DNA from: an uncultured Muribaculaceae bacterium
GTDB lineage: Bacteria; Bacteroidota; Bacteroidia; Bacteroidales; Muribaculaceae
DNA length: 60,014 bases
Direction: 5' to 3'
Assembly (NCBI GenBank): GCA_910578365.1
Contig: CAJTRC010000006.1
Coordinates: 1-60,014, forward strand
The notes beneath the pieces were generated by a model. It saw nothing but the letters and a program-made list of their open reading frames with translations. It ran no database searches and was not told the DNA's origin. Position numbers and translations under genes: made by a program. Shown here in pieces: positions 15,877 to 25,589 of the stretch (positions are counted from its first letter, which is position 1; each line of letters starts with the position of its first letter).

Positions 15877-18092
15877 TTTATTCTGAATTCAACGGGTTTG
15901 GACTTGCAGGCCGAGGAATTGTCGACCCATAGCTGGAAAGCACCGGCCTCGATAACAGCTTCGCCTTTGGCGTTGTGGAACGCCAGGGCAGAGGCGGGCA
16001 GGGTGAAGCTTACTGTGCGGCTTTCACCGGGGGCGAGTGTTATTTTTTCGAAGGCTTTGAGCTCTTTTAAAGGGCGGGCCAGAGATGCCACCGGGTCGCG
16101 CACGTACAGCTGCACAACATCGCTGCCTGCCCGTTTTCCGGTGTTGGTTACGGTACAGCTTATGTCGATGCTTCCGTCGGCGGTCATTTCGGTGGCGCTG
16201 AGCACCGGAATTCCATATTCGAATGTGGTATATCCGAGGCCGTAGCCGAACGGGAACAGAGCTTCGTAGCCGGCGTCAAGGAAGAAACTCGTACAGCCGG
16301 TGGATGTCTGTCCGGCCTCGAGGGGAATATCGTCGATCAATGTCATTTCGCTTGTGGGGCGGCCGGTGCTCTTGCAGGCGTAGTACAGGGGCATCTGACC
16401 CGACATGCGCGGCATGCACACCGGCAGTCGGCCACCGGGAGCGGCATCGCCCGAAAGTACATTCACAAGAGCGGGGCCACCCATGGTCCCGGGATGGAAT
16501 GAGTACAGCACGGCCCGGCTGAGCTGACATTCCTCGGGTATGGCCAACGGACGGCCTGCCATGATTATGGTTACAATGGGTTTGCCGGTAGCAGCCAGCG
16601 CGCGCAGATATTCGGTCTGGCTTCCGGGCAGAGTTATGTCGGCCCTGCTGTGGGCTTCGCCCGACAGAACGGCCTCTTCGCCGGCGAAATACAGTATCAC
16701 GTCGGCATCGGCGGCCATTTCGACAGCTTTGCCGAAGTCGGTGTTCTTATCGCGGCTGTAGGTAAGACCGGGCGAATAGGAAACCGCGTTTCCGTATTTT
16801 TCACGGAGCGATGTGAGCGGAGTCACGGTGCGGGTCTTGTCGAGGTCGAAACACCAGGTGCCGTTCTGGTCGTGCGCTGCATCGGCCATGGGCCCGGTAA
16901 CGAATATTTTGCCGGGACGCTTGCCCAGGGGCAGTATTCCGGAATTTTTAAGCAGGATGGCGCTTTCTTCGGCAGTACGGCGAGCGGCGTCAAGCGCTTC
17001 GGGGGTATAGAAGTTATTGGCGGTGGCCATGTCGACGTATGGATTCTCGAAAAGGCCCAGCCGGAATTTCAGCCGCAGTACGTTGCGTACCATGTTGTCG
17101 ATTATATCCATTGGCACAGAACCGTCTTTGACCAGTGTAGCGAGGCTGTTGTCATAGGCATGACCCTCCATGTCCATGTCAACACCTGCGAGAGCGGCTT
17201 TCAAGGCGGCTTCGCTGCGGTCGGCGCAGAATCCGTGGTTTATCATCTCGCTGATGGAATTCCAGTCGCTTACCATCAGACCGTCCCATTGCCATTTGTC
17301 GCGCAGGATATCGCGCAGCAGATATGAGTTGCCCGATGAAGGCACACCGTTGATGTCGTTGAACGAGCACATAAAAGTTGCGGCTCCGGCTTTGGCACCG
17401 GCCTCGAACGGGGGCAGATATACGTCGTGGAGCAGTTCCATCGGCACCCATGTGGTGTTGTAGTCGCGACCGCTTTCGGCTGCTCCGTAGCAGGCAAAAT
17501 GCTTTACGCAGGCCGCCATGGTGCCGGGAGCGGAGAGATCGTCGCCCTGATAGCCTTTTATCGCGGCCACACCCATTGCCGATGTGAGCACGGGGTCTTC
17601 GCCGTAGCCTTCGGCTATACGTCCCCAGCGTGCGTCGCGGGCTATGTCGACCATGGGAGAAAATGTCCAGCGGATACCGGCCGACGATGCTTCGCGGGCG
17701 GCTATGGCCGACCCTTCCTCTACCAGTGCCGGGTTCCATGTGGCGCCCTGTCCGAGCGGAATAGGGAATATGGTGCGGAATCCGTGTATTACATCGCGTG
17801 CGAACACCAGCGGAATTCCAAGGCGGGAATTTTCTACGGCATCGCGCTGAAGGGCATTTACGGTTTCCGGATTGACTTCGTTGAGAATCGAACCCACCAT
17901 GCCGGCCTTTACCCGGCCAGACATGTCGGGTGAATATCCGCTTCCGGTGTACTGGTTGAGCTGTCCTATTTTTTCTTCAATAGTCATTTTGCCCAGAAGT
18001 TCATCGATGCGGGCCTCGATATTGCCGGCCGGTTGTGCGGCGGATGCCGACAAGCCCGCAAGCAGTGCAGCTATGGCTATGTTGAATTTCAT
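15873..18092 (-). CDS. GH3 family beta-glucosidase
   Basis: The protein has 739 residues with a signal peptide (MKFNIAIAALLAGLSASAA). The GH3 N-terminal barrel has GQLNQYTGSGYSPD, a GYGEDPVLTSAM segment and KHFACYGAAESGRDYN. The nucleophile is in LMVSDWNS (Asp near 274). The C-terminal alpha/beta sandwich (FAGEEAVLSGEAHSRADITL) and a fibronectin-III-like domain end the protein. It probably releases glucose from laminari-oligosaccharides made by the GH16 and GH128 enzymes, most likely in the periplasm, because unlike its neighbours it lacks a sorting-like tail. It starts 10 nt after GH16 and overlaps GH128 by 4 nt. Confidence 0.92.
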   Translation of the reverse strand: MKFNIAIAALLAGLSASAAQPAGNIEARIDELLGKMTIEEKIGQLNQYTGSGYSPDMSGRVKAGMVGSILNEVNPETVNALQRDAVENSRLGIPLVFARDVIHGFRTIFPIPLGQGATWNPALVEEGSAIAAREASSAGIRWTFSPMVDIARDARWGRIAEGYGEDPVLTSAMGVAAIKGYQGDDLSAPGTMAACVKHFACYGAAESGRDYNTTWVPMELLHDVYLPPFEAGAKAGAATFMCSFNDINGVPSSGNSYLLRDILRDKWQWDGLMVSDWNSISEMINHGFCADRSEAALKAALAGVDMDMEGHAYDNSLATLVKDGSVPMDIIDNMVRNVLRLKFRLGLFENPYVDMATANNFYTPEALDAARRTAEESAILLKNSGILPLGKRPGKIFVTGPMADAAHDQNGTWCFDLDKTRTVTPLTSLREKYGNAVSYSPGLTYSRDKNTDFGKAVEMAADADVILYFAGEEAVLSGEAHSRADITLPGSQTEYLRALAATGKPIVTIIMAGRPLAIPEECQLSRAVLYSFHPGTMGGPALVNVLSGDAAPGGRLPVCMPRMSGQMPLYYACKSTGRPTSEMTLIDDIPLEAGQTSTGCTSFFLDAGYEALFPFGYGLGYTTFEYGIPVLSATEMTADGSIDISCTVTNTGKRAGSDVVQLYVRDPVASLARPLKELKAFEKITLAPGESRTVSFTLPASALAFHNAKGEAVIEAGAFQLWVDNSSACKSKPVEFRIK

Positions 18093-18102
18093 GCAGGGGA
18101 GT

Positions 18103-19275
18103 TTAAATGGTTGTTTTGATTACCGAGGTCCGGCCGTTACCGGTTGCATGTATGATGTACATGCCGGCAGAGAGCTTGCCCAGGTCAAGGCTGTCGGGTG
18201 CCGATGCCACGATATGTCCGGCAATGTCGTATGCAGTTATATTGCAGCCGGGAGCTATGGCGTTTTTTCCAGAGATTCTGATTTCAAGCCGGCTATTACT
18301 GACCGATGCGTCGGCCATTGAGGCAGTTTCGTCCTTGTCGCCCGGAATCACCGCGAATATCGATTCGTCGTCGTTGCCTTTCTGATACACACGCACATAG
18401 TTGACATACATCGATGCTTGTTGAGAATTTTCGTCGTTCAGTGCGGTTATATCGGCCGGATTATGTATGCCGGGGAAATTTCCGCCAACGGCAAGATTGA
18501 ACAGAATGAAGTTTTCTTTATGGAAGTAATTTCCGGCCGACCATTCGTTGCCGGGGTCGTCTGCCGGTATATCCATCTGAAAATAGGGGGTCTGTACGGG
18601 CATCTTGTCGAGATCGACGTACATGCTGATTTTGTTTTCGTCCCATATCAGAGTGAACAGGTGGAATTCGCCGTCTTGCAGTGAGTAGGATTTAGTGGCA
18701 TCCTTGGCATAAGAGGCATTGGGCCAGCCTTGTCCCCAGTGGCATGCCCCGTTGAAGAAGCGGTCGCCGACTCCGTTTGTGAATCCGTTTGAATGTCCCA
18801 TTTCGACAATATCAATTTCACCGCTGCGCGGCCAGCCAACCTGGTCGAAGTCGTTGCCCATCATCCAGAATGCAGGCCAAAGTCCGTTGGGGGTGTAGGG
18901 GAAGCGTATTGCGGCTTCGATTTTGCCGTGTTTGAAGGCGAAAAGGTTTTTGGTGGTTACACGGCCCGAGGTGAAAGATTTTCCTTGATAGTTTTCGCGG
19001 CGGGCTGTGAGAATCAGACATCCGTTGCCCTGGCCGTCATCGCCTACACGTACGTTCTCTTCGCGGTCGGTGTAATACTGCAGTTCGTTGTTGCCGCCAC
19101 CGTCGCCGTTTACCTCTATGTTCCATCGTTCGGGTTTGAGTTCGCCTGAGTCGAACAGGTCCTGCCATACAAGACGGTAACCGTCGATTTCGCCACTTCC
19201 TGTCTGTGGCTCGGCTGCGTTGGCGCCGAGCGCCATGGCTGCCAGTGAGATTATTATCGGTAGTCTGGTATTCAT
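18103..19275 (-). CDS. GH16 laminarinase-type endo-beta-1,3-glucanase
   Basis: The protein has 390 residues with a signal peptide (MNTRLPIIISLAAMALGANA). The catalytic motif is GEIDIVEMGH with Glu153 (nucleophile), Asp155 and Glu158 (acid/base), the beta-bulge ExDxxE form found in laminarinases. Upstream WQDLFDSGELKPERWNIEV and YTPNGLWPAFWMMG are typical of the family. The last 85 residues form a sorting-like tail (ITAYDIAGHIVASAPDSLDL, AGMYIIHA). It should cut internal beta-1,3 bonds of laminarin-like glucan at or outside the cell surface. Confidence 0.93.
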   Translation of the reverse strand: MNTRLPIIISLAAMALGANAAEPQTGSGEIDGYRLVWQDLFDSGELKPERWNIEVNGDGGGNNELQYYTDREENVRVGDDGQGNGCLILTARRENYQGKSFTSGRVTTKNLFAFKHGKIEAAIRFPYTPNGLWPAFWMMGNDFDQVGWPRSGEIDIVEMGHSNGFTNGVGDRFFNGACHWGQGWPNASYAKDATKSYSLQDGEFHLFTLIWDENKISMYVDLDKMPVQTPYFQMDIPADDPGNEWSAGNYFHKENFILFNLAVGGNFPGIHNPADITALNDENSQQASMYVNYVRVYQKGNDDESIFAVIPGDKDETASMADASVSNSRLEIRISGKNAIAPGCNITAYDIAGHIVASAPDSLDLGKLSAGMYIIHATGNGRTSVIKTTI

Positions 19276-19498
19276 TTGTATATATTGTGAATGATTGATT
19301 TCAGTTTTTGTAATGTGAGGCCCAAGTGTTCAGTCAGGCGCAGTGCGCCGGAACGGATGCTGGCTCTGTGTATGTGTGCCGGAGTATCAGGATTCAGGTT
19401 CGAAATTATATGCGACGGGGGAACGCGGACGCGCCGCGCCCCCCCGGATGCATTATCTCCGGCTTGGCGGCCGGAAGTGGTGTTTGTATCTTAACGGG
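19276..19498. other. Intergenic spacer within the glucan operon with GC-rich hairpin
   Basis: There is no coding frame. A GC-rich imperfect hairpin (GGGGG / CCCCC arms with CGCG inner pairs, around 19420-19450) lies between the binding-protein gene and GH16. It could reduce read-through and so lower enzyme expression relative to susCD. Confidence 0.4.
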
Positions 19499-20467
19499 TT
19501 ATTTTACAGCGATTTTGCGTACGTTGTTGCCGGCTTTTACAACATAAACTCCGGCAGCAAGATTGTCGATACCGATAGTGGAACCGTTTGCGCTCTTCAC
19601 GCACTGGCCTGCGAGGTTGTAGATTTGCATCGAGCTTGCGCCGGAAGCATTGGCGGTCTTGCCGGTGATGATGATGTCGAAGTTGCCCGATTCGATGTCG
19701 GCTACGCCGGCCTCGCTCTTGGCCTGGTAGAGATAGAAGGCGTCAAGGCTGAACGACTGGCCGGGAATGTAGGTGGGGTGGAAAGCCAGATAGTTGCCGC
19801 ACCAGTCGTTGCTGGGGGTGAAGTTGAACGAAGGCCAGAGTTTCTTCAGGTCGGCGAAGCTGATGTCGATTGCCTGCCATTCGTCGGTGATGGCCTGTGC
19901 AATCATAGGATAGTTTTCGTAAGCGTTGGGACCGATGCAGAAGTGTGCGTTGGCGTCTTTAACGGCATCGTCGTCCATGAAGGTGAAGCCCAGTGAGGTT
20001 GATGCGCTGCCGCTGGCGCGGAAAGCCAGGTGCAGGCGTGTGTTGGAGTTTACTCCGCTCAGGTCCATGCCTGCGCATGTGCCGTTGGGGTTTTCGACAC
20101 CGCCGATGCGGGCATCGTGGCTCTGGTTGAAACCGCCGCCTGCCCAGCCGGCATCGGGAGCTACTGCGAGCGATACATAGCCTTCGGTCTGGAAGTCTAC
20201 GCCGGGCATGCTGCCGTCGCCGCCAATCAGACCGTTCCATATCCACAGGTTGCGGCCGAGCTCGGGGTTCAGAGTGTAGTCGTGTACAGTCTTGCCCTCA
20301 TTCTTGAGGCTTTCAACGGTGATGGGGTCCAGCTGGAATACATAGAATTCAGCAGCATTTTCGCCTTTTTCGAGAACGGGAGCGATGCCTGCGTCTTCTA
20401 CTGTGTACTGTGCGTTGGCAGCGGTGGCGGCCAGTGCCATGGCTGTTAAGAGAGTAAATTTCTTCAT
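19499..20467 (-). CDS. Secreted surface glycan-binding protein candidate
   Basis: The protein has 322 residues with a signal peptide ending ATAANA-QYTVEDAG. The body (about 25-250) is beta-rich with many Trp/Tyr/Phe and no catalytic signature (NLWIWNGLIGGDGSMPGVDF, WAGGGFNQSHDARIGG). The C-terminal 70 residues (SMQIYNLAGQCVKSANGSTI, AAGVYVVKAG, KIAVK) closely resemble a type IX secretion sorting domain. Its place right after susD is where surface glycan-binding proteins usually lie. Unlike most of those it has no lipobox and may be exported by the sorting tail instead. Glucan binding is inferred from context only. Confidence 0.65.
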   Translation of the reverse strand: MKKFTLLTAMALAATAANAQYTVEDAGIAPVLEKGENAAEFYVFQLDPITVESLKNEGKTVHDYTLNPELGRNLWIWNGLIGGDGSMPGVDFQTEGYVSLAVAPDAGWAGGGFNQSHDARIGGVENPNGTCAGMDLSGVNSNTRLHLAFRASGSASTSLGFTFMDDDAVKDANAHFCIGPNAYENYPMIAQAITDEWQAIDISFADLKKLWPSFNFTPSNDWCGNYLAFHPTYIPGQSFSLDAFYLYQAKSEAGVADIESGNFDIIITGKTANASGASSMQIYNLAGQCVKSANGSTIGIDNLAAGVYVVKAGNNVRKIAVK

Positions 20468-20511
20468 GTCGTTTGATGTTATGTTTTGGTTTTATTTGGA
20501 TTCGTGGGGCG

Positions 20512-20544
20512 GGTTGACGGCGGGCGTGGAAGCCGCCGTCAACC
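20512..20544 (-). terminator. Stem-loop between susD-like and binding-protein genes
   Basis: GGTTGACGGCGG (20512-20523) and CCGCCGTCAACC (20533-20544) form a 12-bp perfect stem with a 9-nt loop. No U-tract follows, so this is more likely an RNA-processing or stability element than a full terminator. Confidence 0.5.
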
Positions 20545-20571
20545 GTAAATAGTGGTATTGCTTATTAGTTA

Positions 20572-22161
20572 TCAGTAGCCGGGGTTCTGCTCCATGGGGT
20601 TGAGGTTCAGTTCCTCTGACGGAATGGGGAAGAGCTCGTTCTTGCCCTTGATGAAGTTTGCCATCTCGGCCTGTACCTCGGCACTCTCGTTGCGTGCGTA
20701 TTCGTTCATTACCTCATAGGCGATTCCCCAGCGTACGAGGTCAAACCATCGGTGGCCTTCCATGCCGAGTTCCACACGGCGTTCGTGGCGGATTGCGGCG
20801 CGGAGTCCGTCGGTGTTATCGGTGTAACTGCCGTAAGGGAAGGCGGGCAGCGCACCCGGCACAGTGGCCATTGCGCGGGCTCTGGCGCGTACTTCTTCGA
20901 GAGCCCATTTGGCATCGGCTGTGCTTTTGCCGCTTTCAAGAGCGGCTTCGGCAAAGAGAAGGAGAACATCGGATGCTCTTACCAGGCGGTAGTTGAGCGG
21001 GCCGCGCGAGTCGTGGTTCAGACCGGGTATGAGGCCATGCTCCATGTACGCTGTCTTGTAGTTGTAGTACGGATTGCCGAGGTAATTGACTTCGACTTCG
21101 GTTGAAATTTCATCGTCGAGCTGTCCGACTGTGAGTTCGCGGCGAGGGTCGCCGGCTTCGAATTCGTTGAACAGACTGCGGGTAGGATGGTTGAATCCCC
21201 AGCCTTTGTTGCTGCTGCTGCCACCGAATACCGACGCACGCGGGCGAGTCAGTATTGAGGTGAATGTGCCTCGGGTGAATCCGAAGCCTTCGCCGTAGTC
21301 GCTGGTGGGTTCTTCCATATACTGTATCTCAAAAACACTCTCGGGGCCGTTTTCGCCGGCGAGGGTGAAGTTCTGTTCGTAGTCGGCCAGAAGGCTGTAT
21401 TCACTTCCATATTGTCCGTCTACCCAGGTTTTGCCCCATTTGTAGGCGTTGTCGTAGTCGTGCATGTAGAGATATGCCTTGCAAAGCATGGCCTGAGCTG
21501 CACCTCGGGTGGCTCTGCCAAGGTCGGTTGCAGGATACTCCGACTTGTTCCAGAGTCGCTTTTCAGCCTCGATGAGGTCCGATACTATGTGATCGTAGAC
21601 ATCATCGGCTGTGGCGCGCGGCTGCTGCCAGGCCGAGCTTGACTCGATTACGAAGTCAATCAGAGGCACACCTCCGAACACACGCACCAGCTGGAAATAG
21701 TAGAACGCACGCATGAAGTAGGCCTCGCCGATAAGACATTCTTTGCGCGCATCGCTCATGTCGGTGTCCGGTTCGACCTTGGCAACTTCCTGCAGGGCCA
21801 GATTACAGCGTATTATACCCTGGTATTTGGCCCTGTAGTAGTTCAGGAGGATGCCGTTCTGGATATTTACCTTGAAATTGTCTATGTCGTATGCGTTTGC
21901 GTCATCGGCCACGTCCTGTCCGCCTTTGAGCGCGTCGTCCGAGGCAATGTCGCCTATGTACCATTCCGAGAAGTAGCCGCCGGGATTATATTCCCAGGCC
22001 AGTGGGGCGTAGCAGGCGTTTACGGTCTGTATGGCTACCGCTCCGCCGGTGAAGAAGTCGTCGAACTTGTTGGTGCCCGGGGCTTCTTCCTTGAGCCAGT
22101 CATTGCATGAGCTGAGGCTTATGGCCGCCAGAGCGGCCATGGCTATATATTTTGTTTTCAT
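20572..22161 (-). CDS. SusD/RagB family outer-membrane lipoprotein
   Basis: The protein has 529 residues. The lipobox is LSSC with Cys19 (MKTKYIAMAALAAISLSSC). The helical TPR-like N-terminal half and the C-terminal half with RHERRVELGMEGHRWFDLVRW are hallmark SusD features. SusD proteins cap the SusC pore and bind the glycan ligand on the cell surface. It starts 6 nt after the SusC stop, the standard pair arrangement. The substrate, beta-1,3-glucan, is inferred from the GH16/GH3/GH128 genes downstream. Confidence 0.95.
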   Translation of the reverse strand: MKTKYIAMAALAAISLSSCNDWLKEEAPGTNKFDDFFTGGAVAIQTVNACYAPLAWEYNPGGYFSEWYIGDIASDDALKGGQDVADDANAYDIDNFKVNIQNGILLNYYRAKYQGIIRCNLALQEVAKVEPDTDMSDARKECLIGEAYFMRAFYYFQLVRVFGGVPLIDFVIESSSAWQQPRATADDVYDHIVSDLIEAEKRLWNKSEYPATDLGRATRGAAQAMLCKAYLYMHDYDNAYKWGKTWVDGQYGSEYSLLADYEQNFTLAGENGPESVFEIQYMEEPTSDYGEGFGFTRGTFTSILTRPRASVFGGSSSNKGWGFNHPTRSLFNEFEAGDPRRELTVGQLDDEISTEVEVNYLGNPYYNYKTAYMEHGLIPGLNHDSRGPLNYRLVRASDVLLLFAEAALESGKSTADAKWALEEVRARARAMATVPGALPAFPYGSYTDNTDGLRAAIRHERRVELGMEGHRWFDLVRWGIAYEVMNEYARNESAEVQAEMANFIKGKNELFPIPSEELNLNPMEQNPGY

Positions 22162-22167
22162 GATTTA

Positions 22168-25100
22168 TCAGTAGGTAATGTTAATGCCGAAGATGAATGT
22201 TCGTGACTGCGGATAGTTGCCATAGTCTACACCGCCCGATACTTCGGGGTCGAAACCGGTGTATTTGGTTACGGTGAAAAGGTTGCCGCCCTGAAGATAC
22301 AGTCGGCAGTTCTGGAAGCCGGCCTTGCCTATGAGGTTGCGCGGGAGCGAGTAGCCCAGCTGCAGGTTCTTGAGGCGGAAATACGAGCCGGACTCAAGGA
22401 AGCGGTCGCTGGTGTAGTAGTTGACCGAGTTGACTGCGTTCGGGAGCGATCCGTCGGGGTTGTCTGTGGTCCATACGTCGGCCATCACCGGCGAAAGCAC
22501 CGAGCTGCTTCCGTTGCTTTCAAGCTGCATGCGCTTCTGGTTGTATATTTTGTTTCCGCCTACGCCCTGGAAAAAGAGCTGTAAGTCAAAGTTTTTCCAG
22601 TATGCGGCCAAGTTTATACCGTAGTTGAGCCAGGGTATGGAGTTGCCCAGGTCGACGCGGTCGTTGGAGTCGATTATGCCGTCGTTGTTGATGTCGGCGT
22701 AGCGGGCATCGCCTGCGTGGAAGGGGGTGTTGGCTGCATTGTAGCCGCTAAGGTGTTCGAGAACTTCTTCGTCGCTGCGGTATACGCCTTCGTAGCGGTA
22801 TCCCCAGAAGTAATTTAGCGAGTGTCCTTCGTCTACCACCTGCACGCCGTCGTAGTTGCTGCGTATTACCGATCCGCCGTTAAGGTGAGTAAGCTTGTTG
22901 TCGATGAACGACACGTTGCCTCCAATGCTGTAGTGGAAGTCGCGTCCGATGCTGTTGTCGTAGTTCAGGCTTATTTCTATACCTTTGTTGCGTACTTCGC
23001 CCACGTTTGCCATGGCTGGATAGCGGTTGCCCACGTGAGCGGGGGCGTTGACGCTCATAAGCATGTCCTGAGTGTCGCGGATAAACGCGTCGAGTGAGCC
23101 GTTCAGACGGTTGTTGAAGAAGCCGAAATCGACACCTGCACTCCACTGGGCGGTGTTTTCCCAGTGTCCGCCATTGTTTATCCAGGTTAATACGGTGGCG
23201 CCGCTGGCGAGTTGCTGGTCGGCTCCGAACACGTAGTCGACAAATGTCGGACCGGTGTTGAACATGGTGAGCAGGAATGCGTTGTTGTTGATGTTGTCGT
23301 TGCCGACCTTACCCCAGCCTAAGCGCAGCTTGAGGTTGGAGAGCCATGTTACATCGCGCAGGAATGCCTCCTGGTTCATGCGCCACGCCAGTGCGAACGA
23401 CGGGAAGTAACCCCAGGCTTTTTCGGGGAACTTGCTCGAGCCGTCGGCACGGAAGTTGACGGTTGCCAGATAGCGGTCGTTGAAGCTGTAGTGTACACGA
23501 CCGAGCCACGAGAAGCGGCGGCTGCGGCCTACCGAGTCGCTCGGGCGCGAGAAGTTGTCGGTAACCTGCGAGAGATACCAGTTGCGTTCCACCGGATTCA
23601 GAATCGACGAGCCGCTGGCGCCAATACCGTAGTATGAGTATTCCTCAACGGTCTGGCCGGCCATTATCGAGAAGTCATGCTTGCCTATTTTGCGGGCGTA
23701 AGTGAGAATATTGTCGACCTGGTAGTTGTAGGTGCGGTTTATGTCGGAAGCCAGGAAGTTTTCTTCGCGTTTGTCGTATGCCGATACCTCATAGGCGTCA
23801 GCGAAGCTTTTGTTAAGGCCTACTCGATAGTCGAAGCTGTATGTACTTCTGAATGTGAGGTATGGCAGAGGGGTGATTTCGGCGAATACATTGCCTACCC
23901 AGCGCTCGGTGCGGTTGTGCGGATGGTTGTATTCAAGCATGCTGAACGGGTTGGTCACATTGGTGAAGTTCGAGCCGGCCGAAATTCCGCCGCTGAGGTC
24001 TTTACCGTTGCGGTTGACGCTTCCGGCGGGATAGTGTGTCGGATCCCAGGGAGCCATGGCGAATGCTGCCGAAAGCATGTTCGACATCGGACTCGATGTG
24101 TTGTCGCCGCTTTCGTATGCGTTTTTCGCCACTCCGGCCATAAACGATATGTTCTCGCCTATCTTGAGCCAGTCGGTGGCCTTGTAGCTGGTGTTGAGTC
24201 GTGCGGTGAAGCGGCTGTAGTCCGAACCTATGAGGGTACCTTCCTGTTTGAACCAGCTTCCGCTCATCGAGTAAGTGAATTTGTCGCTGCCACCGTCAAC
24301 CGACATGTGGTAGTTCTGAATCCATGCGTCGCGGAATACTTCGTCCTGCCAGTCGGTATCCTGTGATGCGTAGTCGAAACCGTCAGGATTGGTGTCAGGG
24401 TCGTATATAGTAGGATAGTAAGGCGACGATGCAAGTCCCTTGAAAGTGCGGAGCCATTTGTTGAATCCGTTTTCGGCATAATATTTCTTCGATGTCTTGT
24501 TGCCGTTTATGTTTATGTAAGCTTCGGCGAATTCGTTGGCATTCATCACATCGAGTTTTCTCCATCGCTGCTGAACGCCGGCATAAGCATCGAAGCTAAT
24601 GCGGGCCCGCTGGCCGGTCTGGCCTGCACGGGTGGTGACTATGATTACGCCATTGGCACCACGGCTGCCGTAGATGGCTGTGGCTGACGCATCTTTCAAT
24701 ATCTCGGTGTTTTCGATATCGTTCGGCGACAGGAAGCTTATATCATCGGTAATGATGCCGTCGACCACATAGATGGGAGCCGACGATGTAACGTTGCCTA
24801 CACCGCGAATGCGAACTTCGGCTGCAGCACCCGGGCGCCCGCTAAGAGAGTTGACAGTCACGCCGGCAGCCTGGCCCTGAAGAGCGTTAGCCAGAGAGGG
24901 AGCCGGGGTTTTCTGCAGCTTGTCGGATGCTACCGATGTTACCGAACCGGTAAGGTCGCTTTTTTTCATTGTTCCGTAACCGATTACCACCACTTCATCG
25001 AGTACCGATATATTGTGAAGTGTAACATCGAGAGTCTGGCTCTCGTTTATTTTCTTCTGCACAGGGTCGCAGCCAACATAGCTGAACTCGAGTGTCTGAC

Positions 25101-25296
25101 CTGCATTGACGCTAATTTCATATTTTCCGTCAAAATCGGTATCGATTACATTCGATGGATTTTCAAGCACGCGTACGGTTGCTCCGATTGCCGGTTCGCC
25201 ATCGTCAGCTGTATAGACGGTGCCGCTTACCCGCAGCTGGGCCCATACGCTGATGTCGCATATAAGAATAAATAGAAGGAGTAAATGTTTTCTCAT
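22168..25296 (-). CDS. SusC/RagA family TonB-dependent outer-membrane transporter
   Basis: The protein has about 1042 residues. I placed the start at the ATG at 25294-25296, giving a signal peptide (MRKHLLLLFILICDISVWAQ); 30 extra codons upstream lack signal character. A carboxypeptidase-regulatory-like domain (VSGTVYTADDGEPAIGATVR) is followed by the TonB-box/plug region (VVVIGYGTMKKSDLTGSV; GRPGAAAEVRIRGVGNV; YGSRGANGVIIVTTR) and a 22-strand-type barrel ending in Phe/Ile/Tyr (FIFGINITY). It imports oligosaccharides with SusD. It is the first gene of the operon, about 85 nt downstream of the predicted start site, divergent from the regulator. Confidence 0.96.
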   Translation of the reverse strand: MRKHLLLLFILICDISVWAQLRVSGTVYTADDGEPAIGATVRVLENPSNVIDTDFDGKYEISVNAGQTLEFSYVGCDPVQKKINESQTLDVTLHNISVLDEVVVIGYGTMKKSDLTGSVTSVASDKLQKTPAPSLANALQGQAAGVTVNSLSGRPGAAAEVRIRGVGNVTSSAPIYVVDGIITDDISFLSPNDIENTEILKDASATAIYGSRGANGVIIVTTRAGQTGQRARISFDAYAGVQQRWRKLDVMNANEFAEAYININGNKTSKKYYAENGFNKWLRTFKGLASSPYYPTIYDPDTNPDGFDYASQDTDWQDEVFRDAWIQNYHMSVDGGSDKFTYSMSGSWFKQEGTLIGSDYSRFTARLNTSYKATDWLKIGENISFMAGVAKNAYESGDNTSSPMSNMLSAAFAMAPWDPTHYPAGSVNRNGKDLSGGISAGSNFTNVTNPFSMLEYNHPHNRTERWVGNVFAEITPLPYLTFRSTYSFDYRVGLNKSFADAYEVSAYDKREENFLASDINRTYNYQVDNILTYARKIGKHDFSIMAGQTVEEYSYYGIGASGSSILNPVERNWYLSQVTDNFSRPSDSVGRSRRFSWLGRVHYSFNDRYLATVNFRADGSSKFPEKAWGYFPSFALAWRMNQEAFLRDVTWLSNLKLRLGWGKVGNDNINNNAFLLTMFNTGPTFVDYVFGADQQLASGATVLTWINNGGHWENTAQWSAGVDFGFFNNRLNGSLDAFIRDTQDMLMSVNAPAHVGNRYPAMANVGEVRNKGIEISLNYDNSIGRDFHYSIGGNVSFIDNKLTHLNGGSVIRSNYDGVQVVDEGHSLNYFWGYRYEGVYRSDEEVLEHLSGYNAANTPFHAGDARYADINNDGIIDSNDRVDLGNSIPWLNYGINLAAYWKNFDLQLFFQGVGGNKIYNQKRMQLESNGSSSVLSPVMADVWTTDNPDGSLPNAVNSVNYYTSDRFLESGSYFRLKNLQLGYSLPRNLIGKAGFQNCRLYLQGGNLFTVTKYTGFDPEVSGGVDYGNYPQSRTFIFGINITY

Positions 25297-25383
25297 GCCG
25301 TTATTAGGTTTGAGGTCTGTGATTAATGATTGCTTGTAATAGTAGTGTGCATCGTTTTTATGGCGCACGGTTGTATTTCGGTG

Positions 25384-25413
25384 CAAAGTTAAGTATTATT
25401 TTATATATACAAA
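25384..25413 (-). promoter_or_regulatory. Predicted promoter of the susCD-like operon
   Basis: On the minus strand TTTTG ends just before an 18-nt spacer and TAACTTTG (25384-25391). The spacer is slightly shorter than consensus, which would fit an activator-dependent promoter. Confidence 0.55.
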
Positions 25414-25516
25414 ACATAAAATTCATTCTCAAAAACTCAACCTGCATAAAAATACAACTCTACATATACCCTACAAAATAAATTCAAATAGCTGTAAATA
25501 AGCGAAATAAATAAAA

Positions 25517-25532
25517 TATGTTTTAAAACATA
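25517..25532. promoter_or_regulatory. 16-bp palindrome in the regulator-susC intergenic region
   Basis: TATGTTTTAAAACATA is a perfect palindrome. Its right half (AAAACATAA) is repeated near 25411-25419, at the -33 region of the susC promoter. These are candidate operator half-sites for the adjacent LuxR-type regulator. Confidence 0.4.
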
Positions 25533-25567
25533 ACTCACACATGCTATTTAGTTCGCACAATTATCAG

Positions 25568-25575
25568 TATCTTTG
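25568..25575 (+). promoter_or_regulatory. -7 box of the regulator gene
   Basis: TATCTTTG lies 14 nt before the ATG at 25590, predicting a very short 5' leader. No clear -33 TTTG is present at the right spacing. Confidence 0.4.
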
Positions 25576-25589
25576 TAAAAAATTATCCC

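Noticed and set aside
15307..16245. 312-codon plus-strand open frame
   Set aside because: Antisense across the GH128/GH3 junction; both enzymes have intact catalytic motifs.
12953..17739. Other long antisense or shifted frames in the GC-rich glucan locus
   Set aside because: High GC third positions leave many open shadow frames; none has a start, signal or motif better than the real genes.
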